Program-made: the position numbers and the translations under genes | Notes under the pieces: model-generated | Told to the model about the DNA's origin: nothing | Database searches by the model: none | Seen by the model: only the letters and a program-made list of their open reading frames with translations | Assembly: GCA_023333565.1 (NCBI GenBank) | Contig: JAJKFH010001810.1 | Span: 1,054,001 to 1,118,000, forward strand | Direction of reading: 5' to 3' | DNA from: Puffinus mauretanicus | Lineage: Eukaryota; Chordata; Aves; Procellariiformes; Procellariidae | Length of the DNA stretch: 64,000 bases | Part shown: positions 22,763 through 36,154 of the stretch, one piece after another | Layout of the letters: each line of letters begins with the position of its first letter | Numbering within the stretch: the first letter of the stretch is position 1

Positions 22763-25700
22763 TTCTTTTGCTTTTCTGTGACCTTGATGTGGTTCCTCTA
22801 AGTGGTGTGGGAAAGGAGCACGGAACTACAGAGACAACTGCCTTTTCTCTGTGCAGTAACACTGTACATGGAGAATCCTTTAAATACAGATGGAAATCGT
22901 TCCTTCTCCCTTCTAATCATGCTTACATCAGCTGTATAGATTGTAAAATATGCAGATCATTGATAAGCACACTAGTAAATTTCCAGCACCAGATTTGAAC
23001 TTTTATTCAACAATGGATAATCAGAACAGATAAATATTTCCTTACCTCACCAGAGCACAAGGCAAAGATAGCTAGCATTACACAAAATAAGGACAAAGAG
23101 AAGGAACTTTGCCATTTTATGTTGCTGCTCAAATTACTAAGAGGCAAAAACTCTTTAAAAGAAAGGTTTTTTTTCTGGTTTAGGGTCAATAAATACAACC
23201 AAAAGAGCCACTTTTCAAATTATAAATCTCTAGAACTTAGCATAAAACCTCAAAAAAGGCAATTTTTACTGTTGGCTTCAACCATAATTTTCTTTCTTTA
23301 TGTGCAAATCAGTCTAAGAAGTTCAATACATAATTCATGTATGTGAGTAAATTTATTTATTTTGATAGCACGGAACGATATTGTCTAAATAGAAAAGGAT
23401 GTGGAAGCACAGCTGCTCTGTAGGATCGTAAGATAGGATTCATTATCTTCAAATGTATTCTGTATGTTGTCAATGGATGATTTAATATAATGCAGCTCCA
23501 TTGCCAGTGTTCTTTATGCCACACAAGCTTTAAAAGGCATTATCTGGCTAAAAGACAGAGATGGCCTTATTTAGACCTCTACTTATTATCTAACCTCTGA
23601 AAGTGAAGGGAGAAAAAGCCCACAGACTTTAAAGGTTTTTTATGTTAAAGGAAGATATTTAAAACCATTAATTTAAAGCTGAGGAATCTTCCATTGGTGA
23701 TGGGATGTTGAGATGATATATAAAGGGAACAACTTTGTAATTTAAATTCCTACCAACTGTTATTATTTTGCCAGCAACATTTTCAGCCTACTTTATATAA
23801 ATTCCTGTCCTCCTTAGTTCACAGTAGACTAATACGTGTGTCAGAAATACCAGCAAGTCAAAGAGAGATATCTAGATAGAAAAAGGTGATGTTATATATC
23901 TAAACAAAACCACTTTTTAAAAAAGGAAGTCCAACTAACTGTTCGGATGTCACAGTAACACCAAAGGATCAGTGATTCAATCTTTATCCATCTCTAGGGC
24001 TGCAACCCCAGTACTCGTCCTGCAGACCTTGAGAGCTCAGGCTTCCCAGCACAGACTGGGCCATGTGGTGGAGAGGGTCTGATGGACGTTGTACAAAACA
24101 CCTTGTGTTTCGTAGACAGGAAATCCTGTTTCTTAAAGTGTTCCCAGCTTCTCATTACCGAAGTGATGTACTGATAGTCTTATCCACATTAGGTAGAACT
24201 CAACTGCTTCAGTGTTTTCATAAAAATGTATACTGATGGTTCAAGGCAGTTGACATGGGGCAGGAAACTCTTTGGATACCAGGTGAGGACAAGGAGGACT
24301 GCAGGGGGATTTTGTTTCCTGAAGCCTAGAAGAGGTGCAATTTTTTTAAAGATTCCGATGGAAGAATTATACAAGCAAGCAAATGGTCAGGTCATCTTTT
24401 AAGACTTGGCATGATTGCATAAATTTTAATGCTCCCCTAAAATTGTTGCTAGCCTCTCAGATTTGTTTGCTTGTCCTGTATGAAACATCTTGTATGAGGT
24501 ACATTCATTGCTATGTCACAGGTGATAAGAACAAGGGCTGTTCATTTATGGGGTTATCACTTTTGTTATGGTCTCATAATTTTTGGTATTTCATGCAGAA
24601 TTTGGTGTTATTTGAGTTTTTTTATTGACGAAGTTGTTTGCCCACAGAAGATGCGGTATCCTGAAACAGGTCTATTTCTTGCTCAGTATCAATTCATTCA
24701 GAAGTCAACATTATTTAAGGCTGTTTTGATCTCCATGACATTGTTGGCTGTAACTTCTTATCCCAGTAGTATTGTCATTGAGGGTGTGGGAATGACCTGC
24801 TGGAGAATTTCCAAATAGGCTTGTACTTGTGATTCATTATTCATTAAAGGAGACAATCTATACAGCGTTTTTAGGGTAGTCGAGTATGGTGTGGTGCTTT
24901 ACTCCTCATCCCTTGTTCTTTTTTCTGCTGATTAGAAACTGAGTTTTCTGGGATATTAGGGCAGCTTGTCTGAAACAGAAGGCAAGAATATGACTTAAAA
25001 AAATGAAAGGCCTTGTTTTCGAATGAGAATTAGTGTTATATAGAATGAGCTTCAGTGACAGAACACAAGCCAAGAACCATGTCCCCAGCACGCAGATGCT
25101 CACTTACTGCTACTCACTCCATCTCAGCACCAAGGTAATAGCCTGAGGTGGTCCTGGGATGGCATTTCTCGTTGCTCTTGGATGAAGGGCAGAGCCCCAG
25201 AAGGTCATGCTGGCTTCCCCAGGGGAGGAAACCCAGGTGACTCTGAATTGGCAAGGACAGAGGACATGCCTTTTGGACAAATCTCCTGATAAAATAAGCT
25301 GAATTATTTATGATAATGGTTATTAGTGTGATGTGAAAAGAAAGAGTAGTGAAAAAATATTAATAAACAAATTATTAAAGGCAGCTGAAATGATAAAGTG
25401 AAAGAGAGAGAGATTTATTTTCTACACTTATTGATGTGATTCTGATGTCTCTGTTTTGTACTTGGAATATCCCCATAATAGGCATTTCAGAAAATAGCTA
25501 AAGAAGGACATTCCTTCTCTCATACTAAGCATCTCTCAGACAAACCAATGCAATGAGTGGTAGGAGTCAGCACTTTATTCAGTGTCCAAAATTTAGGAGA
25601 GCAAGATACTCAGTTTATGTTTGATTAATCATATACCCCAGTTGAGAATGATAAATGCATCATTTTCATAGAAATATTTAAGGCTTGTGCTCTATGAGTG

Positions 25701-28322
25701 GTGAATGATGATGCTGAATGTTGAATTTTGAATAATACAGATCTCCTTTTCTGAAGTATAGGGCATCTGTGACTTTTAGTAAAGGCCCTTATTTCTCCCT
25801 GGCAAAGACTGTAGTTCAACAAGTTACTTATGCATGTACATAGTTTTATGTGTGTGGATACTTCTATTGATTTTAAGCTTTAAAACTTTAATTTGTTTAA
25901 TTACATTACTGAATTAAGGCCAGAGGTGTTAAAAAAAAAGTCTTGAATTGAGTTCTCAGGGATGCTATAATGTTCCATTAAAATTTGTAAATCACTTATT
26001 ATGGCATCAGTCAGTACCCATCGTTAATTTGTACTTTATTTACTGACGAGCACAGGATAAAAGCCTCTGTACCAGAAGTGGAACATGTTTTGCTTTGCAA
26101 TGATTCTGCTACGTACCAGCCAAGGAGGAAATGAAGATTTGGGGCATTTTTCTGTGGCAACATTCTCCACCGTCAGTCGGACACAGGGCTATCCTACAAC
26201 CACAATATTGAGGGAGGGAGATACAGGCTATAAGATGAGGGAGAAAGCACTCACAGACTGATAGGGGAGGAAACGACAGTTGTAGAAGTGGGACGTGACA
26301 TGATTTTCTTGGGTTTTTTTAGGCAAAAAGCTCCCTTGACATTGTTTTACCTGTAATTGTAAAGAAACCACGTATGGGAGGGAAGTAACTCTAGGGTCAT
26401 GTCTATAACTAGTCAGAGCTTATTTAAGTCAGGGGAATTACAACAGAGCTTTGTCACAGAGAGTTTTAGTTATTCAGAAATGTCTCCTCTGATGGAAAGC
26501 AAAAAAAAAAAAAATACTTGAAAGATACTGTGCCCTTTAAGGGTCAGTATAATCCTGGCAGTATTTAAAATGGATTTCAGTATTGGTAATGTGACTGCAG
26601 TTGGTTCCGCACTAGATTCCTGGTTCAGTGAACAAAACTTAAGAGTCTGTGTCACTTTGAAGATAAAATAGTCTCTCTCAGGACATACTGTCAAAAGTCT
26701 GATGAGATGAAGTGCTGAAGCTTTGACTGGTTCCTTAGTTGTGCTTTGACTTCAGAGTCCTTTGGGTTATTCTTTATTAATCTAAAGAAATCACACCTTC
26801 TGGCTATTTCACACTGTTTGAATTGCTAAACAAGCCTGGCTGCTACATTTCTAATTCCGAAGGAGTCCTCTAGATCATATGAATGACCTCGGGCAGTATT
26901 GCTAATACCTGAAAACGTTCTCCGGATTTAGTTACTAGAGGTGTAGTCAGTATTACACAGGCTTATTACAGGAATTTCTTTGCATGCAGAAAAGTCACAA
27001 TAGCAATGCTTGACTTTTGGGGGCCCAATCCTCAGCTCTGGGCTTGATCCTCAGTTCTGGGCTTAATCTTCAGTTTTCCATTCTCTTGATCCTATACTAG
27101 AAATTAATGACTGTTTCAAATTAGCTATAGCTACTAGGTTTCTTGGTGTTGAAGTATCATTGCATAGTCTCCACATGGGGCTCCACCTTCCCACAATGGA
27201 AACTCTAAAACCCTACTACAGGTATGCTGGGTTGAAAAAACCTTCTTACAGAGACCAAGAGAGCAGGTGACTTTTTTGTTAGTTTCTTACTCTATGCCTA
27301 GCTCAAAGAGGCCTTGATCTCAGCTGCTATCCCAAAATACCAATCAAATAATAATTACAGTAATTGCTAATGATTTATGGGGTCTGGAGAATCATCATGG
27401 GATTATTAGGGGAGTTTTGTATTTGCTTTATATCACTGGGTTGACTAAAAGCTGCCAGAGCCAAGCATGAAGACTTAGTGCTCTTCCTACTGAGTAATTG
27501 GTTGGGCTCTTTCATTTGTATTATTTCACTGATGTGCTTATTGAATGTTGAAGTTACTTAATGCTTTAGGAGGCAATGTATTTTGTTCAGATCTATTCAT
27601 CCCAGAAGGCAGAGGTTTCAATTTCCTTCTTTTTACGCTACTCAGTGCGGAGTAAAAGCAGGCTGGGGAAGAATTCAAGAGACTGACAGTACATATTCTC
27701 TTGAGATTAATTGTTGTCTCAGGCTGGAGACATTTGGCTCAGATTCCTTTATTTTAAAGTCCTTTTCTGTTTTTTTGTTTTAACACTTAAATTATACCGA
27801 GTAATTCTACTCTGATAATAGCTTCTCTGAAAATAGATGTTACTTCTTCCCACTTTATTAGCAGTGATTCCTGGTGCAAAACATTGTGGAGGATGAGAGA
27901 TTTGTAACACAGTAGGTTATTCATTAGCTGTTCCAGTAGAGGAGCTTGGCAGAAAACCATTCCAATCTACTGATTATTTTATGTTTTCAGTAAAATGAGT
28001 TTAATACTTTTGATAAATCCCAGTTTATCTGAATATTTTTTATCCTTTTGTAAGGATTTCTTAGGAACATCTTCTTTAAAGGCAATATTTGCAAGATCTG
28101 GAAAGAGCCTTCCATTCCCTCCATCCCCGCTCTGTAGCTTTGTTTCCCTAAAGCTGCTATCCTAGCCTTAGATCCTCCTGGTCCTTGACTTCGCTCTGCT
28201 GGACTTTCATCCACTGGCTTGTCCTTTTGCTTTTTTCATATCTGCAAAATCTCATAGCTCAAACTTTTCTTGTTTCACTAGCATCTCTTACTCAGTTGTC
28301 CTGCTGATCCTAACGGCTCAAG
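22763..28322. other. AT-rich non-coding stretch, no gene recognised
   Basis: There are short frames only, none recognisable. The stretch includes a three-unit 19-bp tandem repeat at 27028-27084 and an A14 run at 26501-26514. No transposon termini or RNA genes could be supported. Confidence 0.55.
27028..27084. repeat. 19-bp tandem repeat, three units
   Basis: ATCCTCAGCTCTGGGCTTG (27028) is followed by ATCCTCAGTTCTGGGCTTA (27047) and a third, decayed unit beginning ATCTTCAGTTTTCC (27066). The first two differ at two positions. It is a small minisatellite of unknown role. Confidence 0.8.
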
Positions 28323-29015
28323 TCATAGAATCATAGAATCATAGAATAGTTTGGATTGGAAGGGACTTTTAAAGGTCATCTAGTCCAACCCTCCTGCCGT
28401 GGGCAGGGACATCTTCAACTAGATCAGAGCTTGCTCAAAGCCCCGTCCCACCTGACCTTGAATGTTTCTAGGGATGAGGCATCTACCACCTCTCTGGGCA
28501 ACCTGTGCCAGTGTTTCACCACCCTCATTGTAAAAAATTTCTTCCTTACATCTAGTCTAAATCTACCCTCTTTTAGTTTAAAACCATTCCCCCTTGTCCT
28601 GTCACAACAGGCCCTGCTAAAAAGTCTGTCCCCATCTTTCTTATAAGCCCCCTTTAAGTACTGAAAGGCTGCAATAAGGTCTTCCTGAAGCCTTCTCTTC
28701 TCCAGGCTGAACAACCCCAACTCTCTCAGCCTTTCTTCATAGGAGGGGTGTTCCATCCCTCTGATCATTTTTGTGGCCCTCCTCTGGACCTGCTCCAACA
28801 GGTCCATGTCTTTCTTGTCCCGAGGGCTCCAGAACTGAATGTAGTACTTCAGGTGGGGTCTCACCAGAGCAGAGGAGAGGGGCACAATCACCTCCCTTGA
28901 CTTGCTGGCTAGGCTTCTTTTGATGCAGCCCAGGATACATTGGGCTTCTGCGCTCCAAGTACACCTTGTCGGCTCATGTCCAGCTTTTTGTCCACCAGTA
29001 CCCCCTGAAGTCCTC
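28323..29015 (-). mobile_element. CR1 LINE, 5'-truncated, minus strand
   Basis: The plus-strand left edge shows three TCATAGAA octamers, the reverse complement of the CR1 3' tail, followed by the typical CR1 3' untranslated region. Translation of the minus strand gives the C-terminal part of CR1 ORF2, recognisable from about DLGVLVD near 29,010 to the stop at 28,424. The copy is truncated at its 5' end, usual for CR1, and CR1 insertions normally lack clear target-site duplications. A frameshift near 28,940 separates the upstream part (LDMSRQ region) from the rest. It belongs to a different subfamily from the copy at 58978-59825, judged by its 3' end and protein sequence. Confidence 0.95.
28424..28891 (-). 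pseudogene. CR1 ORF2 C-terminal fragment
   Basis: This is the end of the CR1 ORF2 protein, which in a full element carries an endonuclease and a reverse transcriptase. Only the part after the polymerase domain survives, with family-typical motifs such as [42 protein letters not shown] and LPREVVD. The frame stays open upstream of 28,891 to a frameshift near 28,940, and the first codon of the listed interval is GTG, not a real start. With no catalytic region and a frameshift it cannot encode an active enzyme. It ends at a natural stop, followed by the CR1 3' untranslated region and octamer tail. Confidence 0.92.
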
Positions 29016-32000
29016 CTGACGAAGCCAGCTGAGGAGTTTAAGTCAGTCAGCAGGATGCAAAGAAATGGTGCAGCTTTTCAAGCTCTTAGAAATCTGGAGC
29101 AAATCACTCAAGTCAAACTGCAAACCAAAATGTAGGCACAGTGTAGAGCCTGACGTCCTACACAAGTAAATCGTTAATTAGTATGCATATTTGTGGCAAC
29201 GCAGACCTTGATGCGTGGAGCCATCATGACACCCAGTATTTCAGATGGGTTTGATAGTCTGCACTGAATCACACAGTCCCACAGCTGTTACTGGTATCTA
29301 AGTTGACTTAAAGTTTATATGTGTACATCTTTGTTGACAAGATAGTAGAATAACTGTATCATGAGGCTGGCAAGAGTTTTCCATAAGGACCATCAGAAAA
29401 TTGTGGGAAATGCTGTTTAAGGGAAAGCTCTGATTTCTGTGACAAAAAGTCTATTTTTCATTGAAAAATCTAATGAAAATGAAACCTTAAATTCTGGGAA
29501 AAGATTTGCAGGGCAAAAAATTTCTAATAATCTTTCTGAGTTTTATTAAAATATTTATTTGCTTCTTTCACTTCTATTTCCACTCATTTCTTCCCCATCA
29601 CTCCTCATGCCAGCTGTGCCTCTTATGACCCTCACCATTCCCTTATCATATTCTTTCTTTCAGTTCATTTGTTAGCTCCTCTGACTGTACCGAATGCTTC
29701 TTATCTCACTCTGTTTTTACATGTTATCTCCTGCCACAAAATAAAGTCCCCTATTCGTGAAAGATTTACACCATCTCCTATTTTCTCAGTTGTTTCTGAA
29801 TAATCACTTTTTGCTTAAGATCTTCAGACCTACACCTTTGGCAATAAACACTATTTATGCCTTCATTTATTAGATTCTTATTGTCCCCCAGATAATCCTG
29901 CTCTTTACCTTTCCTTTGCATTGTAAATTCCTTTTGTATTGGTTCTTCAAGAATTTATAGTGCATCTGTTGCTCTGACTCTGTGCCTGGCTTTCTGTTAA
30001 TGATATTTGAGCTGAGTTGTTTAAATCTATAGCAGTGAGCAACTGTATGACCTTCAGACATGCTTTGAAATTGTGGAGGAAACATTCTGGTTGATCCAGA
30101 GTTTTCAGTGGAATCATCAGAAAATTATATTATTTGTTGTGTAAGGGAGGAATATGCTTGTGGTATTGAAATACAAGTTTTGGACATGAATCTTGATCAA
30201 AAAAAATGAATTCCACTTTAGTGTCACATTTGTGACCATTTCCCTGCTAAATCAAAGGCTGTTGGTATTGTTCTGGAGAGGAAATACTGCTTTTGTAGAC
30301 TCATTTTTTTAGGAGTATGAAAGGCCACAAATATTTGCAGAATGCTAATGACATTTAACACTGTTTAGTTATTGTGTTGCATCATACACTGTGCTGTTAT
30401 TTTTTGTCTTCTTCCATTCTTCACTTTTTCTTTCTTCAAAGCAATAGAAAATAGAATTAATAAATTTCAAAGCTTGGATGTTTGTCTTGTCAGAGTTGAA
30501 CCAGAGCGTAGGCAGAAGGGAACAATCCCCTGACTGAATGAGATTCTGTAACCGAGGTGTTGGGAGTAATTTTTTAAAATCATGCTAAAACAAACACACA
30601 ACCCCCCTCTAAATTTCTTTTATAGTAACAATATTTCATGAAGCATAGAGAATGAGCTGCAGAGGCAAAAAAGGAGTCATCTCTGAGGAAGACATGTTTG
30701 TGGCTTATTTCATTTGTTTGATGGCACTTCGGTACCTTACATGCATGGTTTTGAGAGCTCCATTTCTTTTCCACTTTAAGTCCACAAAAATGGCTTATAT
30801 ATTAAAATAACGTATTTTTATTTTCTAATATCAGAATTTTCTACTTCTATTACACGCTCCTGATTTTTCAGAAGTTGGTATGAAATGAAAAAAATATTTC
30901 ACCAGATCTCAGAAATGGTTATGATAAATCCTAAAATAATATTTTGGGCCAAATACTCTATTGCTATTATTGTAATGGAATTACACCGCAAGCAGAGAAC
31001 TTATCCTGTTGTTACTCCTGCCATTTTGGATAGCGCAGGAATGACCAGTAAGCGAAATAAAGACATCTAACTTAAACCAATGGTAGCTCATTAATGTAGA
31101 CTGGCTCTGTGCAACTTACTGGCATGATCAATGACTTTCAAAATTTTGGGGCTTGCAGACTGTTGCCAGCCCTCTTAATTTCTCCGTCTGTACTCTTAGC
31201 ATTACACAGGAAATAAGTTGCATGGCTCAGCTGCAATCCGCTTATCACAGAATTGGGGGCTGTTGATGGTTGGGAGAACATGGTTTAGAAATCAGAGGGC
31301 AGAATATTCAGTCTTAGGGCCCTGCTGCTATCGTTGTGCTAATCCAAGCATTCTTTACCTCAGGCAATAGTTTAGATCCAGAAATCCTGCATTCAGTTTA
31401 TGGAAAACAACCTGTGGAACAAGACCTTAAACATTAACACAGAATGTATTTAACTTTAATGCTTTGTAAATCTAGTCTTCTAGAACTGCCTGCCCACAAA
31501 GTCTTCTTTGAATCATTCTTCACCCTTACTAGCAATCACTTAGATTATATTTCTGTTTTCAAGTGCTGAAATGAACGGGGGTAACGATCTCCCTCACAAA
31601 GGCATTGGGAGTATTAATTAGTTAGCACAGCCCTTGAGCAGCTATTGCAGCTCTTAATGGTTCCTTTGTAAACAGTAAACAAGATTCAGTGACTTATTTA
31701 AGGATCTTCTGGTACACTTACTCCAGATGATTTTCTTAACTGTAAGAACTTAATAAATTGGGAGCCATTTAGACACCTGAGGTGAAATCCTGCCTTCAGC
31801 TGCGTCAGTTGGAGTTCATCCCTAAAGAACATTGATGCCAGGATCTCATCAATTCCCCTGCGAGCCAGGTGCAAAGCTGATATCTGTCTGTACCAATATA
31901 TTGAAGAGAACTGCAGTGGTGTTGATAACTCTGTGTTGGATAATGGGAAAGTACTGGGTAATAAGAAGGCATCTGAAAAATACTTGAAAGACTCAAGGAG

Positions 32001-33069
32001 CACAGAAAGGTATAGGTGAGGAAATCCTCCTCCATCGACGTCTAGCAGAGACGTACCCAGCATGAATAAAGATTTGCATTCATTTTGGCAGACGCAGTGT
32101 GCCATGTGACGGTGCTCTTTTGACTCACAGGCAGCTGAAATAGAAATACATGGCAGTTTTAATTGCTCAACACTGCAAGTGATAATTTAAATATTGAGGT
32201 CTGTTGTAACAGTTTTTAAGGATGTGCTACTCTATGAGTGCTTTGGATTTTAGCTGTGTGCAGTGTAGTAGACTCATTCTCTCTCAAGGAAAAAAAAAGA
32301 TCATCAGACTTCTGATGCTTTTAAATATTGGCAACTCTCCAACAACTGTAATCATGATGTTCATTTATGCAACACCACAACCCTGATTTGAGGTTTTAAT
32401 AATTTTAATTGAAGGTATTATTTCAACCTAAACTCACAAATAAGGGTATAATCAGGAAGTACAGTGTTTTCTTTGACATCAGTGTTACTACTGAGTTTGC
32501 CTTCCTATACGCCATTTATCATATGGAAAAAAAATTGCTATTGATGGAGTTTTGTTTGTCTATATTGTTTTTAAATCCGAGGAAGCTGTAGTTGGGCTAT
32601 GTAAGATGTTCCCTGTGAGCGTGCTGGGTGGCAACATGAGCACTTTCTGTGTCTGAAAGGGCAAACTGTGTTTAGTTACGAGATGCTACTTACAGAGAAG
32701 CTGCAGTTTCCACTAACACTGTTTTTATTTGGTGAGAAACTGGGACTTCGTAGTGCCTTTTCATAGCTCTTCTGATTTCTTAGCCTGAGTTTCCTCTGTC
32801 GGCTTTCACACAGGTTACTACTTCTTCCCTGTTAGCAATCATTTCGGTTATTGTGCTATATGTGAAAATAAGCTGTTTCTGTGTGACCATAGTAAATAGC
32901 CTGCTCTAGGAATGAGGTCTTCATCTGCCGTTTCAGGTTGGTGGCCTAACAGTCTGTGGTTTCTCCTACTTTTAGTGTGTGCTGCTTTTTGCTTCTGCCC
33001 CAACGCGTCTTTCATTTGGTTGAGTGGACACCCACTGATCCGTCTGTGCTGCTCATACACGTCCTCCTG
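29016..33069. other. Non-coding stretch with a pyrimidine-rich segment, no gene recognised
   Basis: From about 29,560 to 29,860 the plus strand is strongly enriched in C and T, giving a strand-asymmetric block without a repeat unit. The 135-codon minus-strand frame at 31698-32105 has no recognisable domain and overlaps another frame, so I treat it as chance. Nothing else stands out. Confidence 0.5.
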
Positions 33070-33428
33070 ACTCTCCTGGGTCAGACCTGCTGATCGATTC
33101 AGCTTATCTTACTTATTCCCGATCCTTTGACCCTATCCGATTGCGCAGTCTGGTTGCCTGCCGATCCTGTTCGGTTATTTTCCATTCCCACTCCAGGAAC
33201 CTTCAACACCTGGAACACTTTTTATGACTGTGTCCCATTGACATTCAGACTGTTGACTTTGCCATTCACTCTCTGCTCCTTCGGTGGTTGGATATGGAAA
33301 CGGTTTCTTGCTTCGCTTGTCATTCTCCGACTAACGATGTGTCGTCTCATCTCTGCGTGGGTCTACAGCAGTGCCCATCGTAAGAGGCCATCTTGGTTCT
33401 CTAGCTCATCCACCTTGCTGGTGAAGTG
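33070..33428 (-). other. CpG-dense block with interrupted minus-strand frame
   Basis: About a dozen CpG dinucleotides fall within some 350 bases, unusual for the AT-rich surroundings. One minus-strand frame reads for tens of codons between stops; one piece, VDELENQDGLLRWALL, looks coiled-coil-like and is followed by a hydrophilic stretch. This pattern is seen at the start of some LINE ORF1 proteins, but six stops in about 160 codons is close to chance. It may be a decayed mobile-element fragment; the identity is unknown. Confidence 0.2.
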
Positions 33429-35769
33429 TGGTCAGGATCAGATTTTGCTTAAAAAGGCATAGACAGCTTCATTAGGAGATTTAAGAGAAGACACATTGCC
33501 CAAATGGATGCTTTACATCTCAGGAAAAATGCTTGAGACAAGTCTGGAATGATATTTATACTAACAGTGATAAGAGGTTTAGAGCTAATGTGGACCATTT
33601 GATCATGTTGTATGACCTGCTGTACATCACAAGCAAATTGTATTTTTTCTGGCTTTTCCTGCCTTAATCCTAGTTTAAAAAGTAGAATTCCAAATATTGT
33701 ATGATTTCACATCTATTTTTACTGCAATCTCCAGCTAGACTGATTTCCAGTAACAGAAACTGGAAAGGATATAAAAAAGAGTATTTTTCATAGTTCATCT
33801 TTGTACACTTCTATGTTTTCTGGAGAACTGAGGTAAATCTTTTCAGTGTTGCCCACACATACTTTCAAAAAAGATGCTTGGTGTTGAGCACTGAGCTGAA
33901 GAAGAATCTATCCAACTGTTTCATAGTCTGCTGTAGCTGTCTTTCTGTAAATACATATTAATAATAACAGGAAGACTTTAAAAGTAAACAAATTTAAACA
34001 GCCCAACCTGAGGATACTCATAATTATTTTGAATTTTCTGCCTTGATAGTGGTGCTGGGTGTCTGGTAACACTTGAAACCCAAATTCAAACAAATTTGCT
34101 GTTGTTTATACCTGCATCATTTGGTATCCTGAGATTTGGAGGGGTCTTTTTTACAGAAATTCTTACTGCGTACTGCATCAATTCCCAAACCGTATAAAAT
34201 TTTCTGTTATGTCATATCTGATTTCTTTCTATTTTCAAGCTTAAAATTTTAATTCTCTTATTTTCCTGCCCTGTCAAAACACTTTTATCATAAAATCTCA
34301 TGATATCCTGAGTACCTGGTGACTACAGCATATTGCAAATATATTTGCTATACGCCTCTTGCTTATTTATGAAACATATGCCCAGTGTTTGTCCAATACT
34401 CTGGCACACGTCACAGAAGGTAACATGCGGCACCTGTTCTTAGTTAAGGAAAACGTTGCTGATTCAATCAGAGACCTATTAAGGATCCCTTTGCTGCACA
34501 CCCAAAATTCCACTGCCTGAGGGAAGAAAAGAAGTAAATTGAATAACTTTTACTGAAAGCACTGTTTCATTGACAAATGTCTGCCCAGCCAAATGGTGTC
34601 CTCATTCAAATCCTTCCTCAGGATTTCCCAGCATGCTATTTCATGCGCATTCACAGAGTTAAGCAGCTGCTAGCATCTATTAGCTGCTTGTGAAGCTAAT
34701 CATAACTTTCTCCTGCTGTACTCTTTTCACAAGTATTTGTGGTTTCCATTAATTATTTCTTATCATGTAGTTAATAGGATTGTAAAATCATTGGTTTTAA
34801 TCTTTTTTCCTATATGAGTCCACGGTACTTAATACGTATAGGTGCCTCCATAATTGAAGTAAGTAACTTTTAATAAATTTCCGGCTTGCTGCAAGAGGAT
34901 TTAATCAGTTCTATCGGAGAGCTGCTGATTTCATCCACAGGAAATACTCACCTATCCATCCCCTCGGGCTATGCAGGAGATAGATACACTTCAGATAAGA
35001 GAGCAGCCTTTGTACAAGTAAACTCAGACTTTTTCTCTACCTTGAGATGACACACACATCATTGTCTGCCTGAAGAATTGCCATGGACTTGTGGAATTGG
35101 GACTTGCTGTCTCTCCAGTTTTATTTAGGATCTTCTTCTAGTTTTATGGCCTCATTAGCCCTTCTGCACCAGTCAGAAATAAAACAAAATGGCCTTTGAT
35201 TTTCAGTTAGCAGTCGTTCGGAAGTATTTTTATAAATGGGTATGATTTTCCTAAGGTTCTTCAAAGAAATGTAAACTGTTCTTAATATTGGTGTTTTCAC
35301 CACCAAATTGGTAGAGAAATGGAGCTTTATTTAGAAAGAGGAATGTTTACGTGCAAAAAAATATTTATCAGTTAATTGTCTGTGGAACCAGCAATGTATT
35401 ATATATGAGGAGCACAGAGCACAACGAAAGTTAATGTAAGAAATGTTTAGTCTAAACTGATTGAAACTTGTGTTCCGTTCTCTACTGGGTTAACCATCAT
35501 TGTTGAGAATGTGGTTAGGGATTTTTAGAGGGTCTTTTGCTCTTATTGTGCATTCTTTTTTACATTTTGAGCTAAATATTTTTTAGCTTGCAATTTCTTT
35601 CTTATCTAAATCCTTTCCTAGCAATATTTTCCTTCACAAGGTTAAATAGCCTGCTGTCAGTCTGATCCCACAATACACGTTGACTCCATCTGCATTTTCC
35701 ATATAGAAAAATTTTAAGGTAAGATGTTAAATATTATATCCACAATAATATTTTTCATTATTGCCTTGA
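33429..35769. other. AT-rich non-coding stretch, no gene recognised
   Basis: I see only short frames and no repeat termini. The sequence is complex and not obviously transposon-derived. Any conserved non-coding element here could be shown only by alignment with other bird genomes. Confidence 0.5.
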
Positions 35770-35922
35770 AGTGCCGTTGAATTAGATGCAATGAGCAAAG
35801 CTGAGGAGGCAGCAGAGAAAAAACTGTTCAAAAAGTCAAAGAATATAATGAACAAATATGAAGGACAGAGAGTCTGCATTAACGAAGCCTGCCAGGAAGA
35901 GATCCTAAGACTAAATGAGTAG
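35770..35922 (+). other. Exon-like 50-codon open frame, unidentified
   Basis: A frame runs from just after a stop at 35767-35769 to TAG at 35920-35922. It encodes a lysine- and glutamate-rich, probably helical peptide including AMSKAEEAAEKKLFKKSKN and ending QEEILRLNE, with two cysteines about six residues apart. Upstream, a T-rich run ending TTGCCTTGAAG could act as a splice acceptor, with the exon starting at 35772, so a terminal coding exon is conceivable. There is an in-frame ATG at 35791. I do not recognise the protein. No other exon is evident nearby, and the next feature downstream is an old CR1. It could equally be chance or a transposon relic. Confidence 0.2.
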
Positions 35923-36154
35923 CCAATTAGAGCAGTTTGTTCTCACATAAAGACTAAATGCCATATTATACCATTGATCCACACCTTAAACACTCATTGA
36001 TTTTTACAAGGTATTTCATCTGTAAAAGGGTGGTAAAAGACAAAGCTTTTAATGAAAATTCATTTGAAGAGGATAAATGAAGGTATAACCATACTATTTC
36101 AAACCACTTAAGAAGATCTGTTTTTAGGAACGAGTACATTATATTGGCATATGC

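Noticed and set aside
31698..32105. 135-codon minus-strand open frame
   Set aside because: No recognisable domain, an overlapping alternative frame of similar quality and no exon signals; most likely chance.
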